This document shows positions 1 through 5,532 of a stretch of 5,532 nucleotides of DNA, piece by piece (position 1 is the stretch's first letter; each line of letters begins with the position of its first letter). Both the position numbers and the translations under genes were made by a program. Source of the DNA: Anaerolineae bacterium (GTDB lineage Bacteria > Chloroflexota > Anaerolineae > B4-G1); assembly GCA_030612185.1 (NCBI GenBank), contig JAUWOI010000328.1, positions 1 through 5,532 on the forward strand, given 5' to 3'. A model generated the notes under the pieces. The model ran no database searches. It saw only the letters and a program-made list of their open reading frames with translations, and was not told the DNA's origin.

Positions 1-1165
1 AGGGGAGTTCCACCTCAGGTACAGCCAGCCCGGCCTCCGGCTCCAGGTAGGCGTGCTCGATGGACGGCGTGAAATACTCTCCTTCGATAATCACGTCCGC
101 CTCGGCAAACCCTTTTTTGACGTCGCCCTTGCGGATGGGGATGTGACAAACCAGATTGCCACTCTCATTATCCTCGTGAATGACAGTCGCGCCCTCGGCG
201 AGCGCCTGCTGGGGATTTTCGATCACCGGCAGAGGCTCATATTCAACCCGGATGAGGGACAGCGCCGCCTCAGCCTCAGCCTCGCTCTCCGCGTACACAG
301 CGGCCACGACCTCGCCCAGGTAACGCACGCGGTCCTCGGCAAAGACCGGCTGATCCTTGCGGATGATGCCAAAACGGTTCCTGCCGGGCACGTCTCTGGC
401 CGTGAGCACCGCCGCCACGCCAGGCGCACATTCGGCGGCCGAGGTGTCCACGCTCAACAAGCGGGCGTGCGGATACGCGGCACGGAGCACTTTAGCGTGG
501 AGCATGCCCTCTACGTGGAGGTCGGCGGAGTACTTGAGCCATCCGGTGACCTTGTCCACGCCGTCCACCCGCGCCACGCCCCGCCCGACGACCTGGTCTT
601 CAGCCGGGTAGAGTTCGCCGGCCGGCACTTGCTTCACGCCATCGCGGAGCAAACGGGCCGCCTCCTGAATGGCGACGATGATGGGCCTGTAGCCCGTGCA
701 ACGGCACAGGTTATGCTTGAGGGCTTTCTTGATCTCCTCTACCGAGGGGGCGGGATTCTTGTCCAGCAGCGCCTTGCCAGCCATCACCATCCCCGGCGTG
801 CAGAATCCACACTGGATGGCTCCTTCGCGTACCATTGTGTATTGCAGCGGATGTAGGGATTGAGGATTTGGGGATTTTAGATTTGGAGATTTATCGGGTT
901 GCTCCGTAGAGTCGCTTCGGGCAAGTCTCTCGATAGTCTCCACGCTACGCCCGTCCATCCGTTTCATCTTCAACAAGCAAGACCGCCTGGCTTCGCCATC
1001 CACGATGACCGTGCAAGCGCCGCACGTCCCCTCCGAACAGCCGTCTTTAGCGCCGGTCAGCCCCAGTTCCTCCCGCAGAAAGACAAGGAGCGACATTGCG
1101 GGGTCAACCTGGGCCTCGACTGCCTGTCCGTTTACATTCAAGTGAATTATCCTCATCTCTGACAC
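1..1165 (-). CDS. Molybdenum hydroxylase, MOP/xanthine dehydrogenase type: 2Fe-2S domains fused to molybdopterin subunit; 3' end outside window
   Basis: The 388 visible residues hold the electron-transfer part and the start of the catalytic part of a molybdopterin cytosine dinucleotide-type hydroxylase, which oxidises aldehydes, purines or other heterocycles using water. Domain 1 (about 4-80) is a plant-type ferredoxin fold with ligands Cys43, Cys48, Cys51 and Cys63. Domain 2 (about 104-175) is the four-helix 2Fe-2S domain with QCGFCTPGM (118-126) and CRC (154-156), giving Cys119, Cys122, Cys154 and Cys156. From about residue 192 (VGRGVARVDGVDKVTG) the 'a/b hammerhead' molybdopterin domain follows with no FAD domain, as in Desulfovibrio aldehyde oxidoreductase (about 900 residues). 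HAYLEPEAGLA (371-381) is a typical molybdopterin-domain motif. GTG 1165 is preferred over ATG 1156 because of GGAGG spacing. Residues about 84-102 between the two iron-sulfur domains are an extra Ser/Pro/Asn-rich segment encoded by an AT-rich tandem repeat. Substrate cannot be told because the active-site half is outside the window. Confidence 0.92.
   Translation of the reverse strand, partial: MSEMRIIHLNVNGQAVEAQVDPAMSLLVFLREELGLTGAKDGCSEGTCGACTVIVDGEARRSCLLKMKRMDGRSVETIERLARSDSTEQPDKSPNLKSPNPQSLHPLQYTMVREGAIQCGFCTPGMVMAGKALLDKNPAPSVEEIKKALKHNLCRCTGYRPIIVAIQEAARLLRDGVKQVPAGELYPAEDQVVGRGVARVDGVDKVTGWLKYSADLHVEGMLHAKVLRAAYPHARLLSVDTSAAECAPGVAAVLTARDVPGRNRFGIIRKDQPVFAEDRVRYLGEVVAAVYAESEAEAEAALSLIRVEYEPLPVIENPQQALAEGATVIHEDNESGNLVCHIPIRKGDVKKGFAEADVIIEGEYFTPSIEHAYLEPEAGLAVPEVELP
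856..893. repeat. Degenerate GATT(T) tandem repeat in the molybdenum hydroxylase linker
   Basis: Five GATT units begin at 858, 865, 873, 880 and 888, spaced 7, 8, 7 and 8 bp, in an AT-rich patch within a GC-rich gene. On the coding strand the array reads as AAATC-type units and encodes part of the sequence DKSPNLKSPNPQS (residues 91-103). Relatives usually pass from the Thr-Ile-Glu motif to LHPLQ with only a few residues between (family memory), so the array lies in an apparent in-frame insertion. Confidence 0.65.
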
Positions 1166-2236
1166 CGGTTTTCCTCCTTCTGGATGCAGATTATCGTAAT
1201 TGGGCTTTGGTTCTCCCTGGTCAGCAACATCATCTTTTCGCTTCTCCTCGCCGATCGCATCCAGGTGCTCCGGCGGCCACGGGCAAAGTCCCAGCAACTT
1301 GTGATGGACGTATCTACCAACCACTTTCGCAGTAGCCAAACAAGGCACCACGACAATCGCTCCCAACACGCCACTCAGTCCCAGCGCTCCGAGCAGGCCG
1401 ACGAATACCAATCCTGGATGCAGGCGGAGTTGCTTGCCCATCAGTTGAGGGCGCAACCACAGGTTGTCCACTTGCTGGACGGCGGCGTAGATCAAGATCA
1501 ACAACAGGATTAACCCAAAAGGCGACAGCCCCAACAAATCCGTCTGGAACAGCCAGATCACCAGAAAGGTACCAGCCGCCATAAGGACTGCCAGGACGAC
1601 AAAAATCAATATCTGCACCCTCAGGAACACGCCCCACACTCTGTCAATCTCGTCGAGCAATCGCCGCGCCTCAGCCTGGTATTCACCCGGCGCCAACCCC
1701 ACCAGCCACGGTTTGATCCTGTGGCCATCTTTGAGGAAATAGTATAGACTGACGAGGATCGCAAGCCCCCACAGCAGGTTGGTGGTCACCTCGGACACAA
1801 CGTCGAGCGAGCCGCCCGACAGGGTAGCAAGCGCGTTGCCAGCAAACTGTTCCAGATTGTCCAACAGGGCTCGCGGGTGAAGTTGATAGCCGAGGACGTC
1901 TATAGGTTGAAACAGCCACTGCCTCAGCGCATCTACCGCTGCCGCAAAGTCCGCCTCGATGTGGCGGAACTGATCCACGGCGACCGCACCCAGCGTGGCC
2001 GGAATGCTGGCCAATATCAGGAGGAAAAGCAGATAGACGATTACGGCGGCCAGGGAACGGTTCAGCCGGGTTCGGCGCATGAGCAACCGAACCACGGGGT
2101 CCAGCAGATAGGCCAACAAGGCAGAGATTACCAGGGCGTTGAGCAGCGGACTCGCCATAACCGCAAACCAGACCGCTCCCAGCAGGATGACAGCGATCAC
2201 CAGAACACGTGTGGTGGTCGACCAGGTCGTATTCAT
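1166..2236 (-). CDS. AI-2E/PerM-family membrane transporter, no stop codon before the next gene
   Basis: The protein is very hydrophobic, with probable helices at about 10-29, 31-50, 60-88, 152-168, 205-230, 238-256 and 276-302. Family landmarks are the N-terminal LLAYLLDPVVRLL, the LKDGHRIKPWL segment (168-178), DEIDRVWGVFLRVQ (195-208), the AAVQQVDNLWLRPQLMGKQL segment (251-270), LRLHPGL (270-276) and LGAIVVVP (291-298). This family includes AI-2 exporters and Na+/H+ antiporters; the substrate here is not predictable. The ATG at 2236 is 15 nt after the ATPase stop. Two oddities: the usual helical hairpin with the Pro-x-Leu-Gly-Pro motif, expected between about residues 228 and 238, seems missing (roughly 40 residues), and after the normal-looking end (HHKLLGLCPWPPEHLDAIG, 311-329) the frame stays open through a hydrophilic tail straight into the molybdenum hydroxylase gene. 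The end given here is the base before that gene's likely start; as sequenced, the reading frame runs to position 1. Family call is firm; functionality is uncertain. Confidence 0.85.
1173..1177 (-). promoter_or_regulatory. Ribosome binding site deciding the molybdenum hydroxylase start
   Basis: A full GGAGG lies 7 nt before a GTG at 1165-1163 and 16 nt before the ATG at 1156-1154 in the same frame. The spacing favours GTG as the start, adding three residues (M-S-E). Its presence argues that the downstream enzyme is initiated independently even though the upstream AI-2E frame does not stop. Confidence 0.7.
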
Positions 2237-2242
2237 CAGGTA

Positions 2243-2250
2243 CTCTTCTC
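2243..2250 (-). promoter_or_regulatory. Putative ribosome binding site of the AI-2E gene
   Basis: Purine-rich GAGAAGAG lies 6 nt before the ATG at 2236-2234, within the 15-nt gap after the ATPase stop (TGA at 2254-2252). It is a weak Shine-Dalgarno match; the very short gap makes translational coupling to the ATPase likely. Confidence 0.45.
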
Positions 2251-2251
2251 G

Positions 2252-5020
2252 TCAGCCATTACGTCGCAGCAGCCACTTCTGCAATTCCACGCCCCAGAAG
2301 ACCACCGTGCTCAGCGCCAGGCTGATGACCAGGTCAACGGGGGGCAGGGCGACAGTCTTGAACAGATTCTGCAAGAAAGGAACGTACACCACACTCATTT
2401 GTAAAACAAACGTCAGCAACACTGTACCCAGCAAGGCTCTGTTCGAGAGCAACCCAATCTTGAACAGCGAGTCCCGGCCCGAACGGGTGGCCAGAGCATT
2501 TCCCATCTGGGACAGAGTCAGCGTGGTGAAGACCATGGTCTGCCAACTCGGCCGGCCGGTACTCCAGGCCCAGAACCCCATGCCCAGGGAGACCAATCCC
2601 ATGAGCAGGCCCACCCACAGGATGTCCCGCCCCATCCCCCGTCCGAAGATACTCTCCTGGGGGTGATGAGGCGGGCGGCGCATGGTGTCCCGTTCGGCCG
2701 GTTCCAACGTCAGCGCCAGCCCAGGCAGTCCGTCGGTCACCAGGTTGACCCACAGGATCTGCAACGGCAACAATGGTAACGGCATGCCCAAAAAGGGAGC
2801 GAGCAGCATAACCCAGATCTCGCCCGAGTTGGAGGTCATAGTGTACTTGATGAACTTGCGGATGTTGTCGTAGATGACCCGCCCCTCTGCCACGGCGCTC
2901 ACGATGGTGGCGAAATTGTCATCCAGGAGCACCATGTCGGCCGCCTCCTTGGAGACGTCGGTGCCGGTGATGCCCATGGCCACCCCGATGTCCGCCTTCT
3001 TAAGGGCTGGGGCGTCGTTGACGCCGTCGCCGGTCATGGCAACGATGTGCCCCCGGTCTTGTAATGCCTGGACGATCTTGAGTTTGTGCTCCGGGGAGAC
3101 CCGGGCGTAGACCGGCACCTCTTCTACGATATTCTCCAATTCCTCCACCGACATACGGGCCAGGTCCTGCCCCGTCAACGCCCGATCAGCGGCGGCGATG
3201 CCCAGTTCCCGGGCGATGTGCTGGGCCGTCAGGGGGTGATCGCCGGTGATCATCACCGGGCGAATGCCAGCGGCCTTACAGATCTGCACGGCGTCCTTCA
3301 CCTCAGGGCGCGGCGGGTCAATCATGCCGACCAAGCCAACGAAGGTCATCTCTCGTTCCAACTCGGCTTCATCGGCGGTCACAGGTTGAGCGGATAACGG
3401 GCGGAACGCTACACCCAGCACGCGCTGACCATCCTGGGCCAGCCGGTCATTGGCAGCCAGGATGCGCTGGCGCAAGTCGTCCGTCAACGGCACCGCCTGG
3501 TCGCCAGCCCAGGCCTGACCGGTGATCTCCAGCATCCCATCTACTGCGCCTTTGCAGAAAGCCACAAAGGGGGCGTCCCGCCAGGGGGCGTCGGTCTGGT
3601 CTGGAGAGACGTTGGACTGGCTTCGGCGTGAGACTTCGTCGAGTTCAGTCGAGACGCGCTCAGCCGAACGGTGAATGGTGGTCATACGTTTACGCTCGGA
3701 GGTGAAGGGAACCTCCGCGACGCGCGGCCAACGTTCGTCAAGTTGTGACTTCAGGAGACCAAGTTGGGCGGCCGCCACTACCAACGATCCTTCGGTCGGG
3801 TCCCCGATAGCCTGGTACTCGTCGCTGCTCTCGTCGGTCGCCACCAGCGAGGCATCGTTGCATAGGGCCGCGGCTTTGACCAGCAACCCCAGGCTGCGGA
3901 CCTGTGGCCTCTCCCCTGCTGTCAGCTCAGCGCTCAGCACGGGGACTCCCTTGCGCAACAAGGTTTCCACGCGCTGCGTTTCGCCCATCACGTCCAGCAC
4001 GGTTACGGTCATCCGGTTTTCGGTCAGGGTGCCGGTTTTGTCGGAGCAGATGACGGTGACCGAGCCCAGAGTCTCCACTGCCGGCAGCTTGCGGATGAGA
4101 GCCTGCCGTTTAAGCATCCGCTGGGCACCCAACGCCAGGGCGATGGTGACCACGGCTGGGAGGCCCTCTGGCACGGCCGCTACCGCCATGCTGATGGCCG
4201 TGAGGAACATCAAACGCGCGTCCTCGCCACGGAGCAGTCCCAGGGCAACAACCACCGCCACGATCGCCAGGGCGGCTATCGCCAGTCCCCGCCCCAACTG
4301 CTCCAGTCGTCGCTGGAGGGGCGTCGGCTCGCGCTCCACCGTCTGGATCATCTCAGCGATGTGCCCCAACTCCGTGTCCATCCCGGTCTCGGTGACCACG
4401 GCCAGTCCTCGCCCGTAGGTCACCACGGTGCCCATGTAGACCACGTTCTTTCGGTCACCCAGGGGCAAGTCCTGCCCAGCGAGCACGTCATGATGCTTTT
4501 CTACCGGTTCCGATTCGCCAGTCAGGGCCGCTTCCTGGGTGCGCAGGTTTATGCACTCCACCAGGCGGCCGTCGGCCGGTACCAGCACCCCGGCTTCCAA
4601 CAGCACGACGTCTCCCATCACCAGTTCCCGGGCCGATATCTCGCGCACCTGTCCATCACGCCGGACCTTTACCGTGGGCACGGCCAGTTTTTTCAGGGCC
4701 GCCATGGCCTTCTCGGCCCGGTACTCCTGGGTGAATCCCAGGATGGCGTTCAACACCACGATGGCCATGATGGCGATTGCGTCTTTGTAGTCACCCAGGA
4801 AAGCCGAGCTGACGGCGGAAACGATCAGGATGACAACCATCACCGCCGTCAGTTGTTCCCACAAGATGCGCCAGGGACTCTTGAGACCGCGCTCGATCAA
4901 TTCGTTAGGCCCATGCTCGGCCAGGCGGCGTTGGGCTTCGGCCTGGGTAAGCCCATGTCCAAGGCGGGTCTCCAGAGTAGACAGTACCTCTGCTCCTTCC
5001 AAACGATACCAATCGGTCAT
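2252..5020 (-). CDS. P2-type cation-transporting ATPase, Ca2+-ATPase-like (HAD superfamily)
   Basis: This 922-residue membrane pump is predicted to couple ATP hydrolysis to export of a divalent cation, most likely Ca2+. Visible in order: N-terminal cation-ATPase domain (about 1-50); actuator motif TGES (167-170); M4 motif PEGLP (284-288); phosphorylation motif DKTGT with Asp327; GDPTEG (406-411) and KGA (490-492) in the nucleotide-binding domain; TGD (592-594); hinge motif TGDGVND (663-669); then the M5-M10 region. SERCA-like ion ligands are present in M4 (Glu285), M5 (Asn731, Glu734) and M6 (Asn759, Thr762, Asp763), but M8 has Gln838 where SERCA has Glu908, so one Ca2+ site rather than two is likely. 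Helices fit about 50-72, 79-99, 244-264, 270-292, 728-748, 750-771, 798-820, 826-845, 858-882 and 893-916. The start at 5020 is chosen by its ribosome binding site and family N-terminus. Residues about 452-483 look inserted and include a palindromic DNA element. Mn2+ or another cation cannot be excluded. Confidence 0.95.
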   Translation of the reverse strand: MTDWYRLEGAEVLSTLETRLGHGLTQAEAQRRLAEHGPNELIERGLKSPWRILWEQLTAVMVVILIVSAVSSAFLGDYKDAIAIMAIVVLNAILGFTQEYRAEKAMAALKKLAVPTVKVRRDGQVREISARELVMGDVVLLEAGVLVPADGRLVECINLRTQEAALTGESEPVEKHHDVLAGQDLPLGDRKNVVYMGTVVTYGRGLAVVTETGMDTELGHIAEMIQTVEREPTPLQRRLEQLGRGLAIAALAIVAVVVALGLLRGEDARLMFLTAISMAVAAVPEGLPAVVTIALALGAQRMLKRQALIRKLPAVETLGSVTVICSDKTGTLTENRMTVTVLDVMGETQRVETLLRKGVPVLSAELTAGERPQVRSLGLLVKAAALCNDASLVATDESSDEYQAIGDPTEGSLVVAAAQLGLLKSQLDERWPRVAEVPFTSERKRMTTIHRSAERVSTELDEVSRRSQSNVSPDQTDAPWRDAPFVAFCKGAVDGMLEITGQAWAGDQAVPLTDDLRQRILAANDRLAQDGQRVLGVAFRPLSAQPVTADEAELEREMTFVGLVGMIDPPRPEVKDAVQICKAAGIRPVMITGDHPLTAQHIARELGIAAADRALTGQDLARMSVEELENIVEEVPVYARVSPEHKLKIVQALQDRGHIVAMTGDGVNDAPALKKADIGVAMGITGTDVSKEAADMVLLDDNFATIVSAVAEGRVIYDNIRKFIKYTMTSNSGEIWVMLLAPFLGMPLPLLPLQILWVNLVTDGLPGLALTLEPAERDTMRRPPHHPQESIFGRGMGRDILWVGLLMGLVSLGMGFWAWSTGRPSWQTMVFTTLTLSQMGNALATRSGRDSLFKIGLLSNRALLGTVLLTFVLQMSVVYVPFLQNLFKTVALPPVDLVISLALSTVVFWGVELQKWLLRRNG
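3622..3668. repeat. 47-bp imperfect inverted repeat inside the ATPase gene
   Basis: The outer arms TTCGGCGTGAG (3622-3632) and CTCAGCCGAA (3659-3668) pair with one bulged base. The interior contains two related units on the minus strand, CTCGACTGAA and CTCGACGAAG. It encodes residues about 451-467 of the ATPase, a Ser/Arg/Glu-rich stretch between the conserved KRMTTIH and FVAFCKGA segments of the nucleotide-binding domain. Many relatives have only a short loop there (family memory, no alignment run). The layout resembles small palindromic repeats found dispersed in some bacterial genomes; copy number is unknown from this window. Confidence 0.6.
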
Positions 5021-5025
5021 TTTTT

Positions 5026-5029
5026 CCTC
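5026..5029 (-). promoter_or_regulatory. Ribosome binding site deciding the P-type ATPase start
   Basis: GAGG stands 5 nt upstream of the ATG at 5020-5018 on the minus strand. The frame is open further upstream, to a possible ATG at 5137-5135, but that extension overlaps the AOR coding frame and has no similarity to P-type ATPases. The protein starting at 5020 begins with a typical cation-ATPase N-terminus (MTDWYRLEG). Confidence 0.65.
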
Positions 5030-5043
5030 ATCAGTATGATTAC

Positions 5044-5532
5044 TCACCGCGTGAAGTTGGCAACCGGGACGATCCCCAGTGTGTGGAGACCATCCAGCGA
5101 CCCTATCGTCCCGTGCTGTCGTTTGTGATCCACCCACTCGTTTTGGAAGATCTGTTTCAGGGCTGCGTCTACGGCAGCCATAAACGTCTCGGGATCGGCC
5201 ACTGGTGTGGCATGCCCTGCCACCGCGAGTACTCCACTGCGAGAGTACTCTCGTGGCAGGCGTGGCGGTGAGCCCAGCCGAAGGGTGCGCGTGCCACGCA
5301 CGGCGATGGCCTTGACCCGCTTGGAACCGAGGACGGCACCCAGACCGCCGCGCCCAAGTTGGCGCGAATAGTCATTGCTCACACAAGCGAACCTGACCTG
5401 TCGCTCACCGGCCGGCCCGATGCTGGCAATGCGGAAACACGGGTCGCCCAGTTCGTCCCGCAGGGTCGTTTCGGTCTCGTAGATCGAGCGGCCCCACAGA
5501 TGGGAGGCGTCGCGGAACTGCACCTTCACCCC
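5044..5532 (-). pseudogene. Aldehyde:ferredoxin oxidoreductase (AOR family), N-terminal domain only, probable truncated gene; 5' end outside window
   Basis: The visible 162 residues align, from memory, with the second half of AOR domain 1, which binds the tungsten bis-pterin cofactor and normally oxidises aldehydes to acids with ferredoxin as acceptor. Family landmarks are DASHLWG (residues 8-14 of the fragment), ASIGPAGE (36-43), the glycine-rich [12 protein letters not shown] (60-71) and GIVPVANF (153-160). The frame is open at the window edge; the in-frame GTG at 5529 is internal to the domain, so it is not taken as the start. A TGA at 5046-5044 ends the protein right after NFTR, where full-length relatives of about 600 residues continue into the CxxCxxxC 4Fe-4S site and domains 2 and 3. 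Only 23 nt separate this stop from the ATPase start, so the rest is not hidden in another frame nearby. Residues about 86-109 are an extra segment carrying an inverted repeat. Family assignment is firm; loss of activity is inferred. A functional stand-alone N-domain or a split gene remains possible. Confidence 0.85.
5216..5260. repeat. 45-bp imperfect inverted repeat inside the AOR fragment
   Basis: The left arm (5216-5234) and right arm (5243-5260) pair along their length with one bulged base and one mismatch around an 8-nt loop (5235-5242). Both arms contain GAGTACTC, itself a palindrome, and 5241-5252 (GAGAGTACTCTC) is a perfect 12-bp palindrome. In the AOR frame it encodes fragment residues about 91-106, within a segment I do not find in remembered AOR sequences. 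It has no T-run on the transcribed side, so it is not a typical terminator. Whether it is a dispersed repeat needs a genome comparison. Confidence 0.7.

Noticed and set aside
53..856. Long plus-strand open frame of 267 codons
   Set aside because: It mirrors the molybdenum hydroxylase codons on the opposite strand; its translation shows no recognisable family, whereas the minus strand shows all eight 2Fe-2S cysteines.
856..893. The GATT(T) array as a CRISPR or iteron-type origin
   Set aside because: Units are only 7-8 bp, degenerate, without spacers, and lie inside a reading frame next to no replication gene.
1314..1637. Minus-strand open frame of 107 codons in a second frame within the AI-2E gene
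   Set aside because: Out of frame with the AI-2E helices and motifs, which continue uninterrupted in their own frame.
1877..2404. Plus-strand open frame rich in Gln and Arg, plus the overlapping frame 2139-2666
   Set aside because: Antisense to the AI-2E and ATPase genes, which have clear family motifs; low-complexity translation.
3675..4418. Plus-strand open frame of 247 codons
   Set aside because: It lies wholly within the ATPase gene; the Ser/Arg/Thr-rich translation is typical of an antisense shadow of a GC-rich gene.
4361..5128. Plus-strand open frame of 255 codons
   Set aside because: It is antisense to the ATPase N-terminal half and the AOR end, with His/Gln-rich composition and no domain.
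5021..5137. Upstream ATG giving the ATPase a 39-residue extension
   Set aside because: It overlaps AOR coding sequence in another frame, lacks family similarity, and the ATG at 5020 has a suitable GAGG.
5216..5260. The strong hairpin as a transcription terminator
   Set aside because: It is inside a coding frame, has a bulge and mismatch, and is not followed by a T-run on the transcribed strand.

Overview
The window is gene-dense and every supported gene lies on the minus strand, so transcription runs from position 5532 down to 1. In transcription order it holds four genes: the end of a tungsten-type aldehyde:ferredoxin oxidoreductase (AOR) gene that stops after its N-terminal domain; a complete 922-residue P2-type (Ca2+-ATPase-like) cation-transporting ATPase; an AI-2E/PerM-family membrane protein; and the first 388 codons of a molybdenum hydroxylase of the xanthine dehydrogenase/MOP aldehyde oxidoreductase type. 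Gaps of 23 and 15 nt, and no stop codon at all at the last junction, suggest one transcription unit. No promoter, terminator, RNA gene, IS element or CRISPR array was seen, and no stretch over 300 bases lacks a gene.

Organism: moderately GC-rich DNA, AOR and MOP-type enzymes together, and an AI-2E protein with a C-terminus resembling forms I associate with Chloroflexota suggest an anaerobic or facultative bacterium, perhaps Anaerolineae. This is inference from protein flavour; no taxonomic marker is present.

Region by region: 5532-5044 carries the core pterin-binding glycine-rich motif of AOR domain 1, but ends before the 4Fe-4S cysteines and the remaining domains. 5020-2252 is an apparently intact ATPase with all catalytic motifs. 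2236-1166 is an AI-2E protein that appears to lack its usual central Pro-x-Leu-Gly-Pro helical hairpin and whose frame runs on into the next gene. 1165-1 encodes both 2Fe-2S domains, with all eight cysteines, followed directly by the start of the molybdopterin-binding part without an FAD domain.

The most unusual pattern is that three of the four genes each carry a short segment, absent from my memory of their families, that coincides with a repeat-like DNA structure and keeps the frame: a 45-bp imperfect palindrome in the AOR fragment, a 47-bp imperfect palindrome in the ATPase nucleotide-binding domain, and an AT-rich tandem GATT(T) array in the linker between the two 2Fe-2S domains. This looks like small repeats tolerated in surface loops, similar in principle to the Rickettsia palindromic elements. 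The functional link among the genes is unclear: two redox enzymes of different pterin families flank two membrane transport proteins.
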